Part shown: positions 30,957-45,400 of the stretch, one piece after another | Position numbering within the stretch: position 1 is the first letter of the stretch | How the letters are laid out: each line of letters begins with the position of its first letter | Assembly: GCF_037126465.1 (NCBI RefSeq) | Contig: NC_088206.1 | Span: 66,653,687-66,717,686 of the forward strand | Direction: 5' to 3' | Origin: Ornithodoros turicata | Lineage: Eukaryota; Arthropoda; Arachnida; Ixodida; Argasidae | DNA length: 64,000 nt | Made by a program: the position numbers and the translations under genes | Notes under the pieces: model-generated | Databases searched by the model: none | What the model saw: the letters and a program-made list of their open reading frames with translations, nothing else | What the model was told of the DNA's origin: nothing

Positions 30957-33900
30957 GTATGCGTGATATTCTTGATGCATAAATTGGACTAAATATCATA
31001 CTCGGAGAGCTGTGCTTCTCCTTGATTTTGGTCTGCACCTGAAAGCATATTATAATTGCCCCGTAAAATCCGGCATCATCCTTTCCAGTTACTTCACTTT
31101 GCTGAACTTCGATAAATGTTCAAAAAATGAGCTCTACTTTGTCGTTCTTTCTGTGTCTCACCGCGTCTGCAAACGTTATGGATGAATGGTAAAAAGCTAT
31201 GTTCCCCTTACTAATGCCGAGGTTGCGTGTTCGTATCCCGGCGGAGACGCGGGGAGATTTGGTGTCATAATACTAGCATTAGACACGTCGTTTTCCTCGA
31301 GGGTCGTTCAATACCTATACTCTGTACAGTGGCGCTGCAGGCTCCCCCTGCTGAGCTTTTCATAAGATTAGTTTGTGTACATTCTATTTCTCATATACTA
31401 TTAACCTGCAGTTTACGAGATGGAGGACAGGCGAAATAGGGTGAGCAGAAGATGTGCCCTGTCACCATTTTTACATATTTCGCTGCAGAGATAACTGAGA
31501 CTTTGTATAGTTGCGACCGAATTCTCTTGAACATTTTGAACTGCTGGGAAAAAAAAGCTTATTTAAAAAAAACTTGGTCTCGGAAACATTACAGAACGCG
31601 AAATTTTCACGCTAGCATAGATTGATTAGCGAACATTAGAGAACAAATCGCATTGTAATATAGCTTATAAATATAGATTTTGTTTATTGACGACATACAT
31701 ACGAAATATAGCGAGTCTACGTCAATCTGACCATTTGCGTCAAGCTTATCTACAACTAGCAAACGCATAAATTTGTTTATGCGCGTGGGGGCGCAATATT
31801 CCAGGTAATTTGGGGCTACCGACGTGGATTAACGGCTTTCTCCGATTTTCTTTTCAGGATGAATTAACACGAGAAAAAAATAATAACATCTAGAGATAAA
31901 ACTACATAACTTTTCATTGTTGTGACAATAAGACTCATAAGTGTACGAACCATACCATACCATATACCATAAGTGTACCATATATGTAAAGAGCGGATTA
32001 TATTTTGCACGGTGTAATAAAAAAGGGGAAAAAATTAACAAAGCATTGGGATTGTAAATATCGAGCAGTTCTTCGAACAGGGAACGAATAGGAAAATACT
32101 TTTTTTTTTGCCATTTGTTTACTTATCTTTTTCGGGTCCTCGCACCTCTAGTTGCAGCTGAGGCAATGCAACACAGACACTTCAATTAAAGAATGACAGT
32201 TAATGAAACTTCTTGTCCTTCGGCTTTGAATAGCCATTTCATTCGGCCCGGTGAGAGCTAAAAACGTCGCTCTTTCTCCGGTAGCCTCGCACGGAAAGCG
32301 AAAGTTGATCTTCTGCTTGGGTAACTGGCCTCGTTGACCCACATCTTCTCTGGACGCCTCGGACGCTCACTCCCATTGCTTTCACATGAAACGGAGGGAT
32401 ACGCCCACAGATTGGAACGGCTCAGCAACTCTGAGGTCTTGGGGAAATCGTTCCGATCTTTGACTTATTGAACGTGAAGGTTTGGGGGGAAATGTCATAT
32501 CGTGCGGGGGGAAAAAAAAGGGAAAAAAGAACAGCATTCATGACTGTTGGAATTACGTCCCTTTGTGGACGAGTGCATAGATGATGATGATGATGGTGAT
32601 AGTAGGAATCACATCGCCACGTGCTGTATGTTTCGGTTAAACAACATTAAAAGACGTCACAACGTGACAGCGATGGCGATGAAAAAATATGGAGGTTCGG
32701 ACAGCGCTGAGCCACAAAGACGTGATGTAATCAACAGCAAAATTTCTTATATAATCTCCTGGGTGAGTGACTGCAGGTAGATCCAGCGAAATTGGCTTCA
32801 CTTAGGTGGATCAGCTACCCACGATATTAGAAAGGATAAGGGGGCACCCATTCACTTATCACTGTCAGTATAGGATCCTGTCGACCGCCGGGATGACTGG
32901 ATGGAATGTAATCATCTCCTATTCTCACATAATCGTAACTTTTTACCTCATTTTTCTCATTCCGCAGTTCAAACCTGGTGTGTGTTTTTATATATAAAAA
33001 AGTGAATGGTCGCTGCTTCTTCTGCATGCTGGACGATCTCCATGTTATTCATGTTCCAGCTTTAAAAGACCACGAGACGAGAAAAGAGACGTCTTTTTCA
33101 GTCTTTGGAAGTACCGTCGTTGCAAGTAACTAATATAGTTAGGTACTCAGAAAGTGAGTTCTAACTGCAATTAGTCATGCTCCCTCGGAGAGTATATATA
33201 TATAAGTATATATAGTAAGTTATATTTCTCTCTAATTTTGGGAACTATTTCCATTTCCTTTCACTGCCTGTTGCCGACCGGTATTTCTGGCTCACGTAAC
33301 TGCTCGCGTAGTTGGAAAGGAATGGCATATCACCACTATTCAGAAACAACAGCGTGTCGCGGCGGCGACAACATTCGTTCCGAAAGCTTTGACATGGCGT
33401 CAGTGATTGAATAATTTGAATGGTGGAACTGAAGCAATCGAAGCGCGATAATTATTTATTTATTTATTTATTTTATTCGTCGGTACCCCAAGTGTAACTT
33501 TCCTGTGGTAACAAACATTTGGTAAGTACAGGTAGATAGGTAGATGATGGAATGTTATTTTTGACCCACTTGGCGTTGAGGGTAGGAAAATCACCAGGAA
33601 AACGCGTTTTTCTTTATTTTTTTTTTTCTGGTGTTCTGCAGCAGTTAAGCAGTTAAGTACTGAATACGGTTAAAAGTCGATGTGTGTACGACAGTGATGG
33701 GTTCCCTGCAGAGTACTCAGAATTCTCGAAAATCATTTCATGGTCCCTTTAAGTTCAGGTAAGGACGTCATTCAGTATTGCAGGGCGAACTTACTGACAC
33801 AAACTTTGGGCAACAGTTATTGTTCACGGTCAACATGCTTACTCCTAGAAAAAAGTTTGAAGCAGTTACACCTTTCAGGAGGTGATAGTTCTCGCATATG

Positions 33901-34429
33901 TTGCGCCTAAAAGGTTGCAAAGTCCTACCTGCTATACCTACGAATGATACGGTTACCGCTTCTGATTCTGCGAGCGATGGGGGCGTACGCCTTTTTTCTA
34001 GCAATTTGGATATATGGTAGTTGATTTTACCACCATATTACAGAATCGCAGCTATCAGACGCTATGTTGGACCTAGGTGGTAACTATAGAAGTTACCACA
34101 TTTTCACACACACCTTTTTTTTTTTTTTTTTTTTTTTTAGAGTGCTCTATACCGTACATGTCCACCTAGCTTATAACTTGGAATAAAAGTACTGGACTTG
34201 AGTGCTTCAGAATAAGGAAAGTATAACTGTGGAGTAACGAGGTTATCTTAACAGTAACTTAGCTAGTTGCTTTTTGCTCGGAGTAACTATCTGTAACTAA
34301 TTACTTTTTTGGTGCAGTATAGCTGGAACTGGAGCATAGTTACATTTTTACAGTAACTTTTCCCAAGACTGCCGTTTTTTCTCCTTGGTATGAAGTGATA
34401 CCGTTGAAGCCGACGTATATCGTAATAGT

Positions 34430-34548
34430 GAGTTTTAGTATCTCATACGCTATCGCCTTTGCGTACGTAACGGATAGCGTTGGTGCTTCTGCCGCGCAAG
34501 ACACAAGTAAAAGGCGACAGTGTATACAGTATACTAAAGCTCACCAAT
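34430..34548 (+). repeat. Palindromic MITE family (ATCGCCTTTGCGTACGTAA), copy 1
   Basis: It contains GAGTTTTAGTA, CGCTATCGCCTTTGCGTACG and GGATAGCGTT, then AGTATACTAAAGCTC near its end as the inverse. The same blocks recur at 57350-57640. Confidence 0.6.
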
Positions 34549-36028
34549 AAGACGTACTCTGGGACTCCATGCTCTGCGGCAATAGGATTTATAAAAAAAA
34601 CGTTCTCCGAGGACGGCACTGGAGTCTTGATATGTGCTCGCATATTCTAATGTTGCTAGCAGTAAAATAAACGTCGCATTCCATTTATGAGACGTCCAAG
34701 TTTAGATTTTATTGCGCAGTTTCCGTTTCATAAACTAGGGCTTAGTAATGTAGCGGAAGACGCCGACTCAGGACATTTAAATATAGGGTCGTTGAAGCTG
34801 AAAAGCTGAATCTCGTCATGGAAGAGGAAGATGTTGGAATATATTACATTTTCCTTGTCATTCGCTCAGCCGGCTATTTTATAATATGCATACGCCCGAA
34901 GGCACTGGCACGGTTTGATCGCACTCTGGTTAGACTCGTTCACTTCCCATGCATAGTGTCGGCATTTCAACCATGCGTCTATATATGCGTCGTCTGGGGG
35001 GGGGGGGGGGGGGGCAGTGAGGTAAAATTTCATACTGTAACTGTGTTTAAACTATAATTGTGGACACATTAAAGGGGTTATGATACCTTGATATTTATGG
35101 CCCATTACATCATGCGTGCATTGCACTCCTGAATATTCAGGAAAAAAGAATCCAATGCGTGCAAATCAATAATTGTAGGCGGCATATACTTTGCTTCCCT
35201 GATTTCCACAGAAACCCATGAAGACATTATTAATCAAACTGCAAGAGACACGGTGCTTCATGTGCCAAGCGTTTCGTTGAGCACGACCGACGTCATTTCA
35301 AGTAGACATCTACTTTTACTTTTTTCTTCTTCTTCTTGAGAGCAAACTTGAAACGATGAACGCGCAATGGACGCTGCATCGAAGTGATTGATCTTGTCAG
35401 GGTAAGCTGAACCGTTCACAGAAATGGCCTTCATGAAAGTTTGGAAGGTCTCCTGCCTCCCTGCCATAATGTCATGCAAATGTGGTATAATGTAAGGAAA
35501 AGGGGCTGCAATTGTGCGATTAACTGTGGTTTTGTCTCAGTGCTGTTGTGCAGTGGGCTCGATAGTGTGCACACGTTCTCGGAGTAGACGCAAGTTCGTG
35601 CTTTTGTTTTTCGCGGATCTGTGAAAGTTGGAGTTGTTGACGGCAACGAAGTCTGGTAATCTGATTTGCCAAATATTTATCGTGTTACTTAGTATCCTAT
35701 TAGTCTTACTCAGGGGAGTCGGGTTGAAAATTTGACTGTTGCTGTTCAAGTGCGCACGCTTTGATGAGTTTTCAACAAGGCGACATTGGTCGCTATTCTT
35801 TCACGAGTTCCGGTTGTACGAGATGTAGCGGGTAATTCTGACTGTCGCATTGCAGCGGCATTGCATGGCCGTTCCTTAATAAGCCCATATATTTCTCTTT
35901 CACATACGCGTTCAGAAAGGTGATGGTATAAGCGCTGTCAGTTCGGTTTGATCTCTTGGCCAAGTGTGACTCAAATTGGACGAGCTGACAGGCAATATCT
36001 CCCATAGCTGAGCGATTACTTCTACAGT

Positions 36029-36058
36029 GTCGTCTGCTAACAAAAGTTGGCAGACGAC
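36029..36058. repeat. GTCGTCTGCT motif inverted pair 3
   Basis: GTCGTCTGCTA at 36029-36039 and GCAGACGAC at 36050-36058 form an inverted pair with a 10-bp spacer. Confidence 0.75.
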
Positions 36059-36423
36059 AGTCCCTTTATAAAATGCATCGTTACGCCCTGTAGCCCCACG
36101 CTTCTAAAACAATTTGCACACTCTCAATCTCACACATGTGAGCCTCCTGAAGGCAAACGGATGGCTCTTCTATGCGACTAAAAAAAATCGCCCGGCAAGG
36201 AAGTTTTTGGGGCCTTCTCCCTCTCTTGCCCTCACCTGTAATGGCTGCAGGTCATTGAAAGTGAAAGGACCGGTGGGGCCTCGTCAGAGGGTGACGCTAT
36301 AGCTTTTTCCTTCTTCCTGAGGAAGGGAAGTACTCAACACTTCCTCTCGTTTTACAATCTCCGGTTGGACGTTACTCGGACGACGACGTGGGTTTGGAAC
36401 AGCGTTCGCAAATGAATTCCAGC

Positions 36424-36456
36424 TAGCAGACGACACCGGGTTTTATAGCAGACGAC
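36424..36456. promoter_or_regulatory. GTCGTCTGCT motif direct pair upstream of SDR-1
   Basis: TAGCAGACGAC at 36424-36434 and again at 36446-36456, 22 bp apart start to start. The second copy ends 32 bp before the proposed ATG of SDR-1. It may be a promoter-proximal or 5' UTR element. Confidence 0.5.
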
Positions 36457-36488
36457 AGGTTCGTTGGTGAGCTTCTGCGTCGGCGAGG

Positions 36489-39400
36489 ATGGATCTGATT
36501 GCACGGAGGACTCGCGACACGGTCGGATTAGATTATTGCCCAGCGGATGGGTTTTTCAGAGAGGTAGGTGTAGATATCATTTTCTAAGATATTCTAAAAC
36601 ATGACGTAACATTTGGTTGTGTGCTCGATTACTGATTAGCTTCCTTTTGTTTCTAAAACGTAATGATGACAAGTTGACAAGTTTACTGTGGTCCAAATTA
36701 TCCGCAGTCCTACCCTGTGGCACGTGCAACATGTCGCCACACTGCGCAGACAAACCTTAGGTGTAATATCACGGTACCATTATTTTACTGTCAGTCTCTT
36801 ACTGTTTAATGCATCATGCGTACGATGCTCATTGTTATCGGTCCCTCTCGCATGGCCGGTACGCTATAAGAACAGTTGCGATGTGTTGCATGAAAAAACA
36901 AAACAAAAACATCTAGTTAGCGCCACGCAGATGTCCTGGCGAGTACAATCCTGGATCAAGTTTCAGACGATACATTTCAGATACCTAGAGATCACTTCAC
37001 GCATGTTTACTATATGTGAAAGTTTACAAGGACGCAAACAGCTTCGGAGACTGTCACTCACTGTCACTCGATCGTCACGTGATCGACTGAAATGCCAATA
37101 AAGATGCTGCATTGTTAAACGCGCCGATGGAGAACAATGTCATTGGTTGACAGCCATGATGAATTGCCATCGTCGATCCTCTTCTGACGGTGGAAATTGT
37201 CAAAAGCTAGTGAGCTATTTGTCAGCGGTTATCGAAAGTGGAAGGACAGGTCAAATCAGTTAGCTAGGTTTTTTTAAACCGGAAAAAGTGTGTCAGCTTT
37301 CTTTGGGAAGCGTTTTCGTTCACTGAGCTCGTAAGACAAACAAAGTAGCTTCCCAACTGTGACAACTGTTCGTTTTTTATTACCGGATGTTAAACCAGCC
37401 TTGGCACGTTTTCACATGTACTGGTACTCCACGAGAGTACATTTCGAATTAGACAGGAGGCGCATCTACAAATAATTATGTACAAAACCGACGTTATTAC
37501 ACCGCATGTTGCCTTTCTTAAAATATTACAAAATTCCTTCCTCACTGGCGTCACTACAGAGGTAATCTCACTCCCACTTCTTGATCGCCCACTAACGTGG
37601 AAATGTTGTCGTCTGCTACCACCGTCACATTGCAGACGAGGCAAGAAAGCTCCAAATTAAACGAAAACAGGCGAACAAAATGGTTGAGGCTTATCAGGCT
37701 TATCTTCACGGTGATCTACTTATGATCTACCTGAGTCGGACATCTAACCCGATCCCATTCACAGATCGGACAGTTAGTCAGAAATAACCGTCGTCTGCAA
37801 CTGCGTAACATAGCAGAAGACGCAACACCGAGAAGGAAATAAGCAAGCGCCCGTAACACTGTTCCGCTTCCTACCTGGAGGAAAGTAAACCCTTCCTACA
37901 CCCTCGGCAGCTGTTGCTTTTCGATTTTCATGTCCCTGGCTATGTTTAGCAGCTCACTGACCGAGATATTTCTCGCTCGCATGCTACGGCACTCTTTCAG
38001 GACGTATGCAGATTGGATCCAATCGAATTATCACCGGATGGATTGCCTTCGGTGCTGATGCAAGAGGGCCGGAGACTGCATGAATGAACAGAGCCGGCTG
38101 AGCACAAGGAAACGAAAGTTAAACAAAGATGCAAACGCTGTTAAACGCACGGTGAACGTACACCCAGGATCAATATTGGAGTGTATCCATGGCAACACTG
38201 GACGTTTGCCTCACCTTTGTCGTTATGAAAAAGCTCAGGCACAAAGCGTCAAATCTGAAATATGCGTAAATCGATTAACGCCGGAGCTGTTTATAGTATA
38301 TAGGAGATGAACGCCCTCTTCGCGCATAAGATATATTTTATTATCTAGTGGCCTCAAGTAGAAGACATTGTGAAAAATCTCCCATCCACGAAAACCACCA
38401 ACCATCGCCGAGAAGATTAATTGCATCTCCCCAACAATTTAAAAAAAATCTTATGTAAGGTTTTGGCGTTACGGGTTGTAGGTGTAAATTAATTGTATTT
38501 ATTTAGTTTCGACAAAAAAGTTAATTAATTAATTAATCAAATGAAATTAATGTGAGTAATTAATTAGAGCTTGTCAATTAAATCAGTTAATTAAATAAAT
38601 TATGTCAATTAAATTGGTCAAGGATATTCTACGTCCAAATCCCTCATGGACCTCTCATACGAATAGCCCCCATAAGGGTGTTCAGTACTTTTATGGGCCT
38701 GAGACCTCCACAAACAACAACAACAACAACAATAGATGATGACGATGAGATGGGGTGTTTCACCGCGACAAAATTATATGCGAAAGTACGCTAAAACTAC
38801 CTTTTAATCACAGACTGGGACTCCAGGTGGTTGACGATTCTAAAACTCTCTATTCCTGCTCTGTCGCTGGTTTTCATGTTCTTTGCCTCCAGCATCGCTC
38901 TGTATACAGCAAAATAAACGACGTGGTCTCCATTAACTAAGCCGATCATTGTATTTTTTTTTTCTAATACCTGCTTTCAGGCTGGCTACTCAAGGTTGCT
39001 GGACACAGCTCTGAGTAAGTCGGAACGGGACATCCGCCTCTGGATCGTTATCGGGGCGCTATGCTTCATCGTGTCCTGCCTCCTCTTGGTGTGTCTCTTT
39101 TGCAAGCTTTACAGCCGCCTAACACTAGGACGATGCACGTCCATGAAAGACATGAAGGGAAAAACAGTCGTCATCACTGGGGCCAATGCTGGTAGGTTGA
39201 CACATCACCTCCGTGCTTCGCTTAAGATTAAGCCGCGTAACATTTAAGAGCTATACAATCAGAAAGGTATGTCTCCGCCAGTGGAAAATGTAGTCCGCAC
39301 ATTGAAGGGGGGGCATACGAGCCAGTATGAGCCAATTATAGCCATACAGTCATATAGTCAGTATAAGCCAGTCACGGGCGCCTTCGGATTTGTGGGCGTG

Positions 39401-42400
39401 TGCTGAAGGGCTTATCTCCCCAAGTACGACACCGTAGAAAAATATTTTTCCCCCTCACTACTCTGGTGTGCAATTCAAAGTGCGCGTGATGTAATAAACC
39501 ACATCTATCAAAGTGTCACAACCCCTTTAAGCAACCACTTGCTGAGCAATTTACCAGTAACTGTAATTAATGACTCTTCTTCGGGGATAACATTCATGTT
39601 GAGTACCAGTCAGCGATGGGCAGTGGAGGAAAATGCGACTAGTTTCTAAAATGAGAGAGACAAACACGAAATTACGAAGCAGCTGTAACTAGCTGCTGTC
39701 TAGATACAATTACTTCAGAACAGTGTTTCTCAAACTGCGGGTCATGACCTCCAAATGGGTCGCATGAGCCTTTTGCTGGAGGTCGTGAAGGGTTCTAGAC
39801 TCCAAGCAGACATGCGATATGCCTTATTGAGCCACACATACCACCGTAACGATTAAATCAAACCTTGTTTAAAAAAAAAAAAAAACATTAATAAGCATTT
39901 TTCGTAGCTCTCTTTGTGGTTGATGTCTTTTAAATAAATTAGAATGTAAATGTATCTGCGTCATTGAAAAAAAGTTAATTTTCGGAAGGTTGATAACGGT
40001 GGGAGGTTCATAGTACTCAAAGGGGTCACGTACTGGAAAAAGTTTGAGAAACACTGATTTAGAACATCATGCCTTTTTGTCTAATGCACACGAATTTTAC
40101 TCTGTTACCCACCACATCATCATCCCATTTATGTGTGTGTGTGTGTGTGTGTGTGTGAAGAAGAGCCATTAATTACAGTTACTGATTAATTGCTCAGTAT
40201 GTATAGTGGCTTGCAACTACGTTACTACCCGTCGTCCAGGCTCTCTGTCATTTGACTGGGACAAGGTTGTGTCCTCGCACGAACACCTTTATGAAAAGGT
40301 CGACAACCCCTGAGTGGGACGAGCACCGTTGCCTAGTTGTCAGTGAAATTGAGCTCGAGTTCGTGAACTCTATATGGTGAATAGAACGGGGACAAACATG
40401 CACTAAAAAATCTCCCGAGGTATAGGCGTGAAACCATGCACGAAGAATCTTCAAAATATGCAGTAAAAACCCCGAATATCTGTAATATTTTTTTTCTTGT
40501 TCTTCGTATATGACAGCCAGGCGTCGCATGCATATTTGACAAAATTTGAGCATTTTATTACGGGTCACACGGTAAAATAAAGCCGCCTTCGTTCAGAGGC
40601 AGACAACAAAGAGCACTGCCTGCGCAAGAGACATAAATTATGCGAGTGAAGCTCTGCTTTCGGCACTGCATCACGGAGCGGAGTAAAAATGCGAAAGGGG
40701 GCCGTCTTCGTAACGGTAAAGAAACTGCTCAAGGCGAAGAGTACAGCCTGTCATACATGCAGCGAACGTATACATGTGTACTCCCATGCCAGGCGAAGGA
40801 GCAATCCTTGAGCGCCGAGCCGAAAAAAAAAAAAAAAAGAAACCTGGAAGATTTGTGAATACCGTGCGGTTAGCACTGATTTGATGCTGAACATACCCGT
40901 ATTTCGCACACACTCTTAAAACTGAACTTCACCGCATAGCACGCTCTTAGCCAACCCTCATGTCGAATGATTACGTTATGTGCCATGATTTGTTGAAAAC
41001 GGGAGGCGTACGCCATTTTTGTGACACTTATGCTGGTCATAATTGTCACAAAAATGGCGTACGCCTCCCGTTTTCAACAAATCATGGCAGATAACGTAAT
41101 CATTCGAGATGATGGTTGGATCGGAGCGTGCAATGCGGTGAAGTTCAGTTTTAAGAGTGCAGGGGAGCAGCCGGGGTGGAGGCTGAACACCACACCCGCC
41201 GCAAACAACTAAAATATCCTATATTCTGATAAGAGTTTCCGCGAAAGGGGACCCGAAGTCTTCCCAGAACCTGAAATATACCTTCCTTGAAATAAATAAA
41301 TAAATAAGTAAATAAATAAATAAAAAGAGGACGAAAGCTCTCGCACCTGGCCATATGAAAATTTTACAAAATATGTAATGTACAGTGCTGGACAAAAGTT
41401 TACTGAACACGCTCCGGCTCATTCCTTCCTCAGAGTGACACGCTTGCAGCGAATGCATGGGACCGACGGACTTACAGACATGCGGCTAGGTAACCCAGTC
41501 ACGTGTTTGCAAGTCCGTACGGTCCCATTCGCTGGTGGCATGTCACTCTGAGGAAGGAAGGCGCCGGAGCGTGTTCCGTAAATTTTTGTCCAGCACTGCA
41601 CGTGCGATCTATGCCATAATATGCAAAACACGCATTTATGTGCACTCTAATAGGCCCCAAACCAAGACCAAAAGCGTTTTGTCATCGTCCAGATATCATA
41701 TCGAGATTAAAATGTCGAGAAAAAAAAAAAAAAAATATGCATTTGAACGAAAATCCGCGTTCTAAATTGATGCAATGTCTGTATCTGTGTCGTCCCTGTT
41801 TGCTTCGCCCACGCTCATGCTATTTCAACGTGGAGTTCGTCGTTCGTCCACCAGCTTTTTTGCGTCTACAGGGTGTTCAAAATTAAGCTTTCACGAGCGT
41901 TACTTAAACACAGCGATGACAGGAAGCCGGATCATAACTTTACGCTACTTGCGTAAGAAACAGTTGCTGCTAATTATGTAGCACCTGTTTCTTACTCAAG
42001 GAACAGAAAAATAGCACCAATTTTCTTTTTATTCGCCTATTTATAAAGTGCTAGTGAAATCTTAATTTTGAACACCCTGTATACGCCATATTACCGGGTG
42101 CGTGAGTTCGATCTTCGGCAAAGAGTGATTCGATGACTGATCTGAGCGACTTCGCTAGGAATAATATAGTTTGGGCTCCCTTATTTCCAGGCATTGGCAA
42201 AGAAACAGCGAAGGATCTGGTCAAGAGAGGGGCACGTGTCATCTTGGCGTGTAGGAACATGCAGAAGGCGTCCGTAGCAGCGCGGGAAATATTGGACGAC
42301 ACGGGACGCACCGTTGTCGTCAAGAGGCTGGACTTGTGTTCCTTCAAGTCGGTGCGAGCCTTTGCCGATGACGTCATCGCGAATGAAGAACGACTCGATG

Positions 42401-45400
42401 TCCTCATCAACAATGCTGGAATCGTCCGTGAGTAAGAGTGTTCCATCTCTGTGCAGCGACACAAGGGAGAGAGATAAAAGGAACGAGGAACAACTGTTAA
42501 AAAAAGGCTCATTCACACATGCGTTTCTTTAGGGGGCGCTAGAGTCACGTCTAGGGCAGAGCCGTATATTAAAAGGGAGTCTGGCCATTAATGGGTCATG
42601 CCTATACCTGAAGCTCCACCCACTTTTTCAGCTTTCCGACCAATAAAGTCTTGAAATATGAAGCACTATCAATCAGCCTATCCCCACTAAATGCCCCCTT
42701 ATCCAACATGGGCAGCGCCATTTTGGGTGGCAAGTGGATTGGATGGGATTGACATGGATACCTCTCGTAATCTGCAAAAGTAGTGGATTGTTGGTGCAAA
42801 TTTGATGAGCGCCACCTAGGGAGCGTAAGGCACGTCGGGAATTGTCGTCTGCTTCTGTCGTTGTACCGCTGCCGGCAGCTGGGACACATTCTGTTGTCGG
42901 TATGATTTTTAAAGAAATCCACATGAATAGTTGGAATATAAGAGGCAAGGATGTTTATATCCATAAAATCCAGCAATTAAATATAAGATTGTACAGCACA
43001 GCGCCGTTTTTGTTATGGTTTCGACGTGATCGCCGTGTTCACTAGGCTTAACACCGGCGACAAAACGTATTATTTTCAGTTAGATATCGATGGATGAGCA
43101 TAAGTTGAAACCGATTTCCGAGAAACTTATATTAGGATGTACATTTGCAGCGTAAAATCAGGTTAGTCTGTGAAAATTTTTTGTCACGAAATCCCCGCTT
43201 CACTGTGTTTGTTTTCGTCGCCACTTTGGGTGGCAGTATGGTGTCATGGCGACCCCCTTGGTAAAAAGCAAACCAATCAGAGGAGCGAAACTGTGATTGA
43301 CAGGTCGAGCCTCTTTTTGTGACTCCTCCCAATGGCCAGACTCCCTTTTAATATGTGGCTCTGGTCTAGGGGGCGCCAGAGGCGGATCCAGACCCTCGGT
43401 TTCTGGGCGAGCGGGTTCTATGTCGAAGCGCGTAGCGGGGGACGGGAGACAGGCAAATCAAATGTTGATTTGATTCCATGTTAACGCCGCGAAGCAACTG
43501 TGGCTATGAGCGGCGTACAGATGTGGACAGATGGAGAGAGGACAGCAAGAAGGAGTGGGGGACAGGGGGGTTAGTATGCGTCCTGGGCCGACTTCAGGGG
43601 GAACTGTGCCGACACTCGTCTGGAAAGTCTTCGGAAAACCCAGGGAAAACCTCAGACAGCACAGCCGCTGACAGGACTCGAACCCGTGCCACCTCCCCTA
43701 CAGTCTCGGCGTGGTGCGACCATGTTAACCACTATGCCACAGGAGCTGATGGAAGCCCAGACGCGAAGAGGCGGACGCCGACGCGAGGACTTGCCAGCCG
43801 CTTCTCGAGAACCCGCTTCTCACTGCAGCTCTCGAGCGCGGATCCGCGAACGCTTTTCATCCCAGTCAATCGGAGCACTCGCATGAAGGGGTGCAAGTGA
43901 CCTCCTTTGATATGACCGTGCTGTGACGTGACAGTCAGCAAAAGATTAAAATTTTTGTCTGAGCTGGTTAACGACGAGCTGAAAACTTACGCGAACGACC
44001 GAATCACAGAAGCTGGAACACGGCTTCATTACAGACGCAGACAATTTTTTTTTTATTTCAAAGTTTCTTCTTTGTTCGTCTATACTTGAAGTGGAGTGTA
44101 TCAGGTGTTTTCTTACTATGTCCTACTCTTTGTCCGAAAAAAAAGCCTTCCCCGACCGAGTGGAGACGGCAGACGGATTCGAGCAGACCTTCCAGACTAA
44201 CCACTTGGCTCCGTTCTTGCTCACAAATCTTCTTCTCGGTAAGTCAACCTTTCTAATCCCTCGCAGTGAAGAAAAAGCACGAAGAAAAGGCTTCCGCGAA
44301 AGCAGCATTGACCTCTAAAATTTGTCTAGTTAATATCTAAGCGCTTTTCGGACGAAAAAAAATTAGCCGGAGAGATTTTCTGCCGGTGCCGTAACATAGG
44401 TGGTACCGGTTTCAAAGATGGGTTTCCGGACGTGACCGTCTCCTTAAAGGTACCATAAAGCAAGAGACGTGCAATCTGGAAAAAGAAGAAAGAGAGAGAG
44501 AAAGGGGAAAAAAAGAGAGAATTATTTACTATTCCATAGCTTGAGCCCTCAGTTCACTTACGTTATACATTTTCTTCCGAAATGCGCTCGTAGTTTATTT
44601 CATTATTTCACTCCCCACATCGCCACCAGCAATGGTGTAGAGCATCGCCCCTGGCGATGAAACTCATCTTTTGCGCGTGTGTACTTATTTTGCGGACGCC
44701 AAATTTGTTGAAAGATGATGAAAGATGAAAGTCACTGAAAAGGTTAGCCAGCTGTAGGGATCGAACCCACATCTTCTGGATTACCGGTCCAGGGCTCTAC
44801 CAATTGAGCTAAGCTAACACGCCCCTCCAGCGACTTTCGGGGTGCGTCATCTGAAGGGACGACAAATCAGCCACTCACTCTCACTCACCCTCCTTTCACT
44901 CTTACATTTTTTGCTCACTCATACACACATTCATACGACGGAAATCGACGCAAGCGGCACCTGTTGAACAAGAGAGAAACGTTGGAGAGAAACGTCTAAG
45001 AAACCAACTTTTCGTTGATTTCTTAGGCAATTTGAGGCTTTGTTTGTATCTGTCCCTTCTATGTTGTTCCAGCCTCAGAACATCAGTTTCTCTGTTGGCC
45101 AAATTTGTGTTCCGACGGAGACATGTGCACGCATTTACGAGGCTTGAGACCGGAATTCTGCAGTGCTACGCTCAACTCAACATGCAAGGTTCGGCCGCGT
45201 CAACTTCAACGGAGTTCGCTGCTCCGGCGTTGAAAACGCTGCTGGTGTTAGGCAGTAATGCGGAAGAGTTGTAGGCAGCAGGTGCGCGCTCCGCTACAGT
45301 GGACGACCGCAAAAACACACGTGGGCGTCGTGGCCCTTAGTCGTTGTAATCAAACACATCGCTGGTGGTGGTTGCGACAACCACCACCAACACTTCTCGT

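Larger units (their letters stand above)
30957..36488. other. Intergenic stretch before SDR-1
   Basis: Mostly AT-rich with TAACT-rich degenerate repeats at about 33120-33180 and 34220-34360, a T run near 34112 and a G run near 34996. Several small open frames cluster on minus at 35258-36005, but none resembles a known protein. No supported gene. Confidence 0.45.

Noticed and set aside
35258..36005. Cluster of minus-strand open frames suggesting a gene or decayed transposase
   Set aside because: The frames are short, separated by stops, without clear splice sites linking them and without a recognised motif.
44745..44816. A functional tRNA-Thr (GGT) gene on minus
   Set aside because: The stems pair, but position 33 is C, and flanking sequence is shared with another repeat copy at 61.9 kb. 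SINE is the better call.
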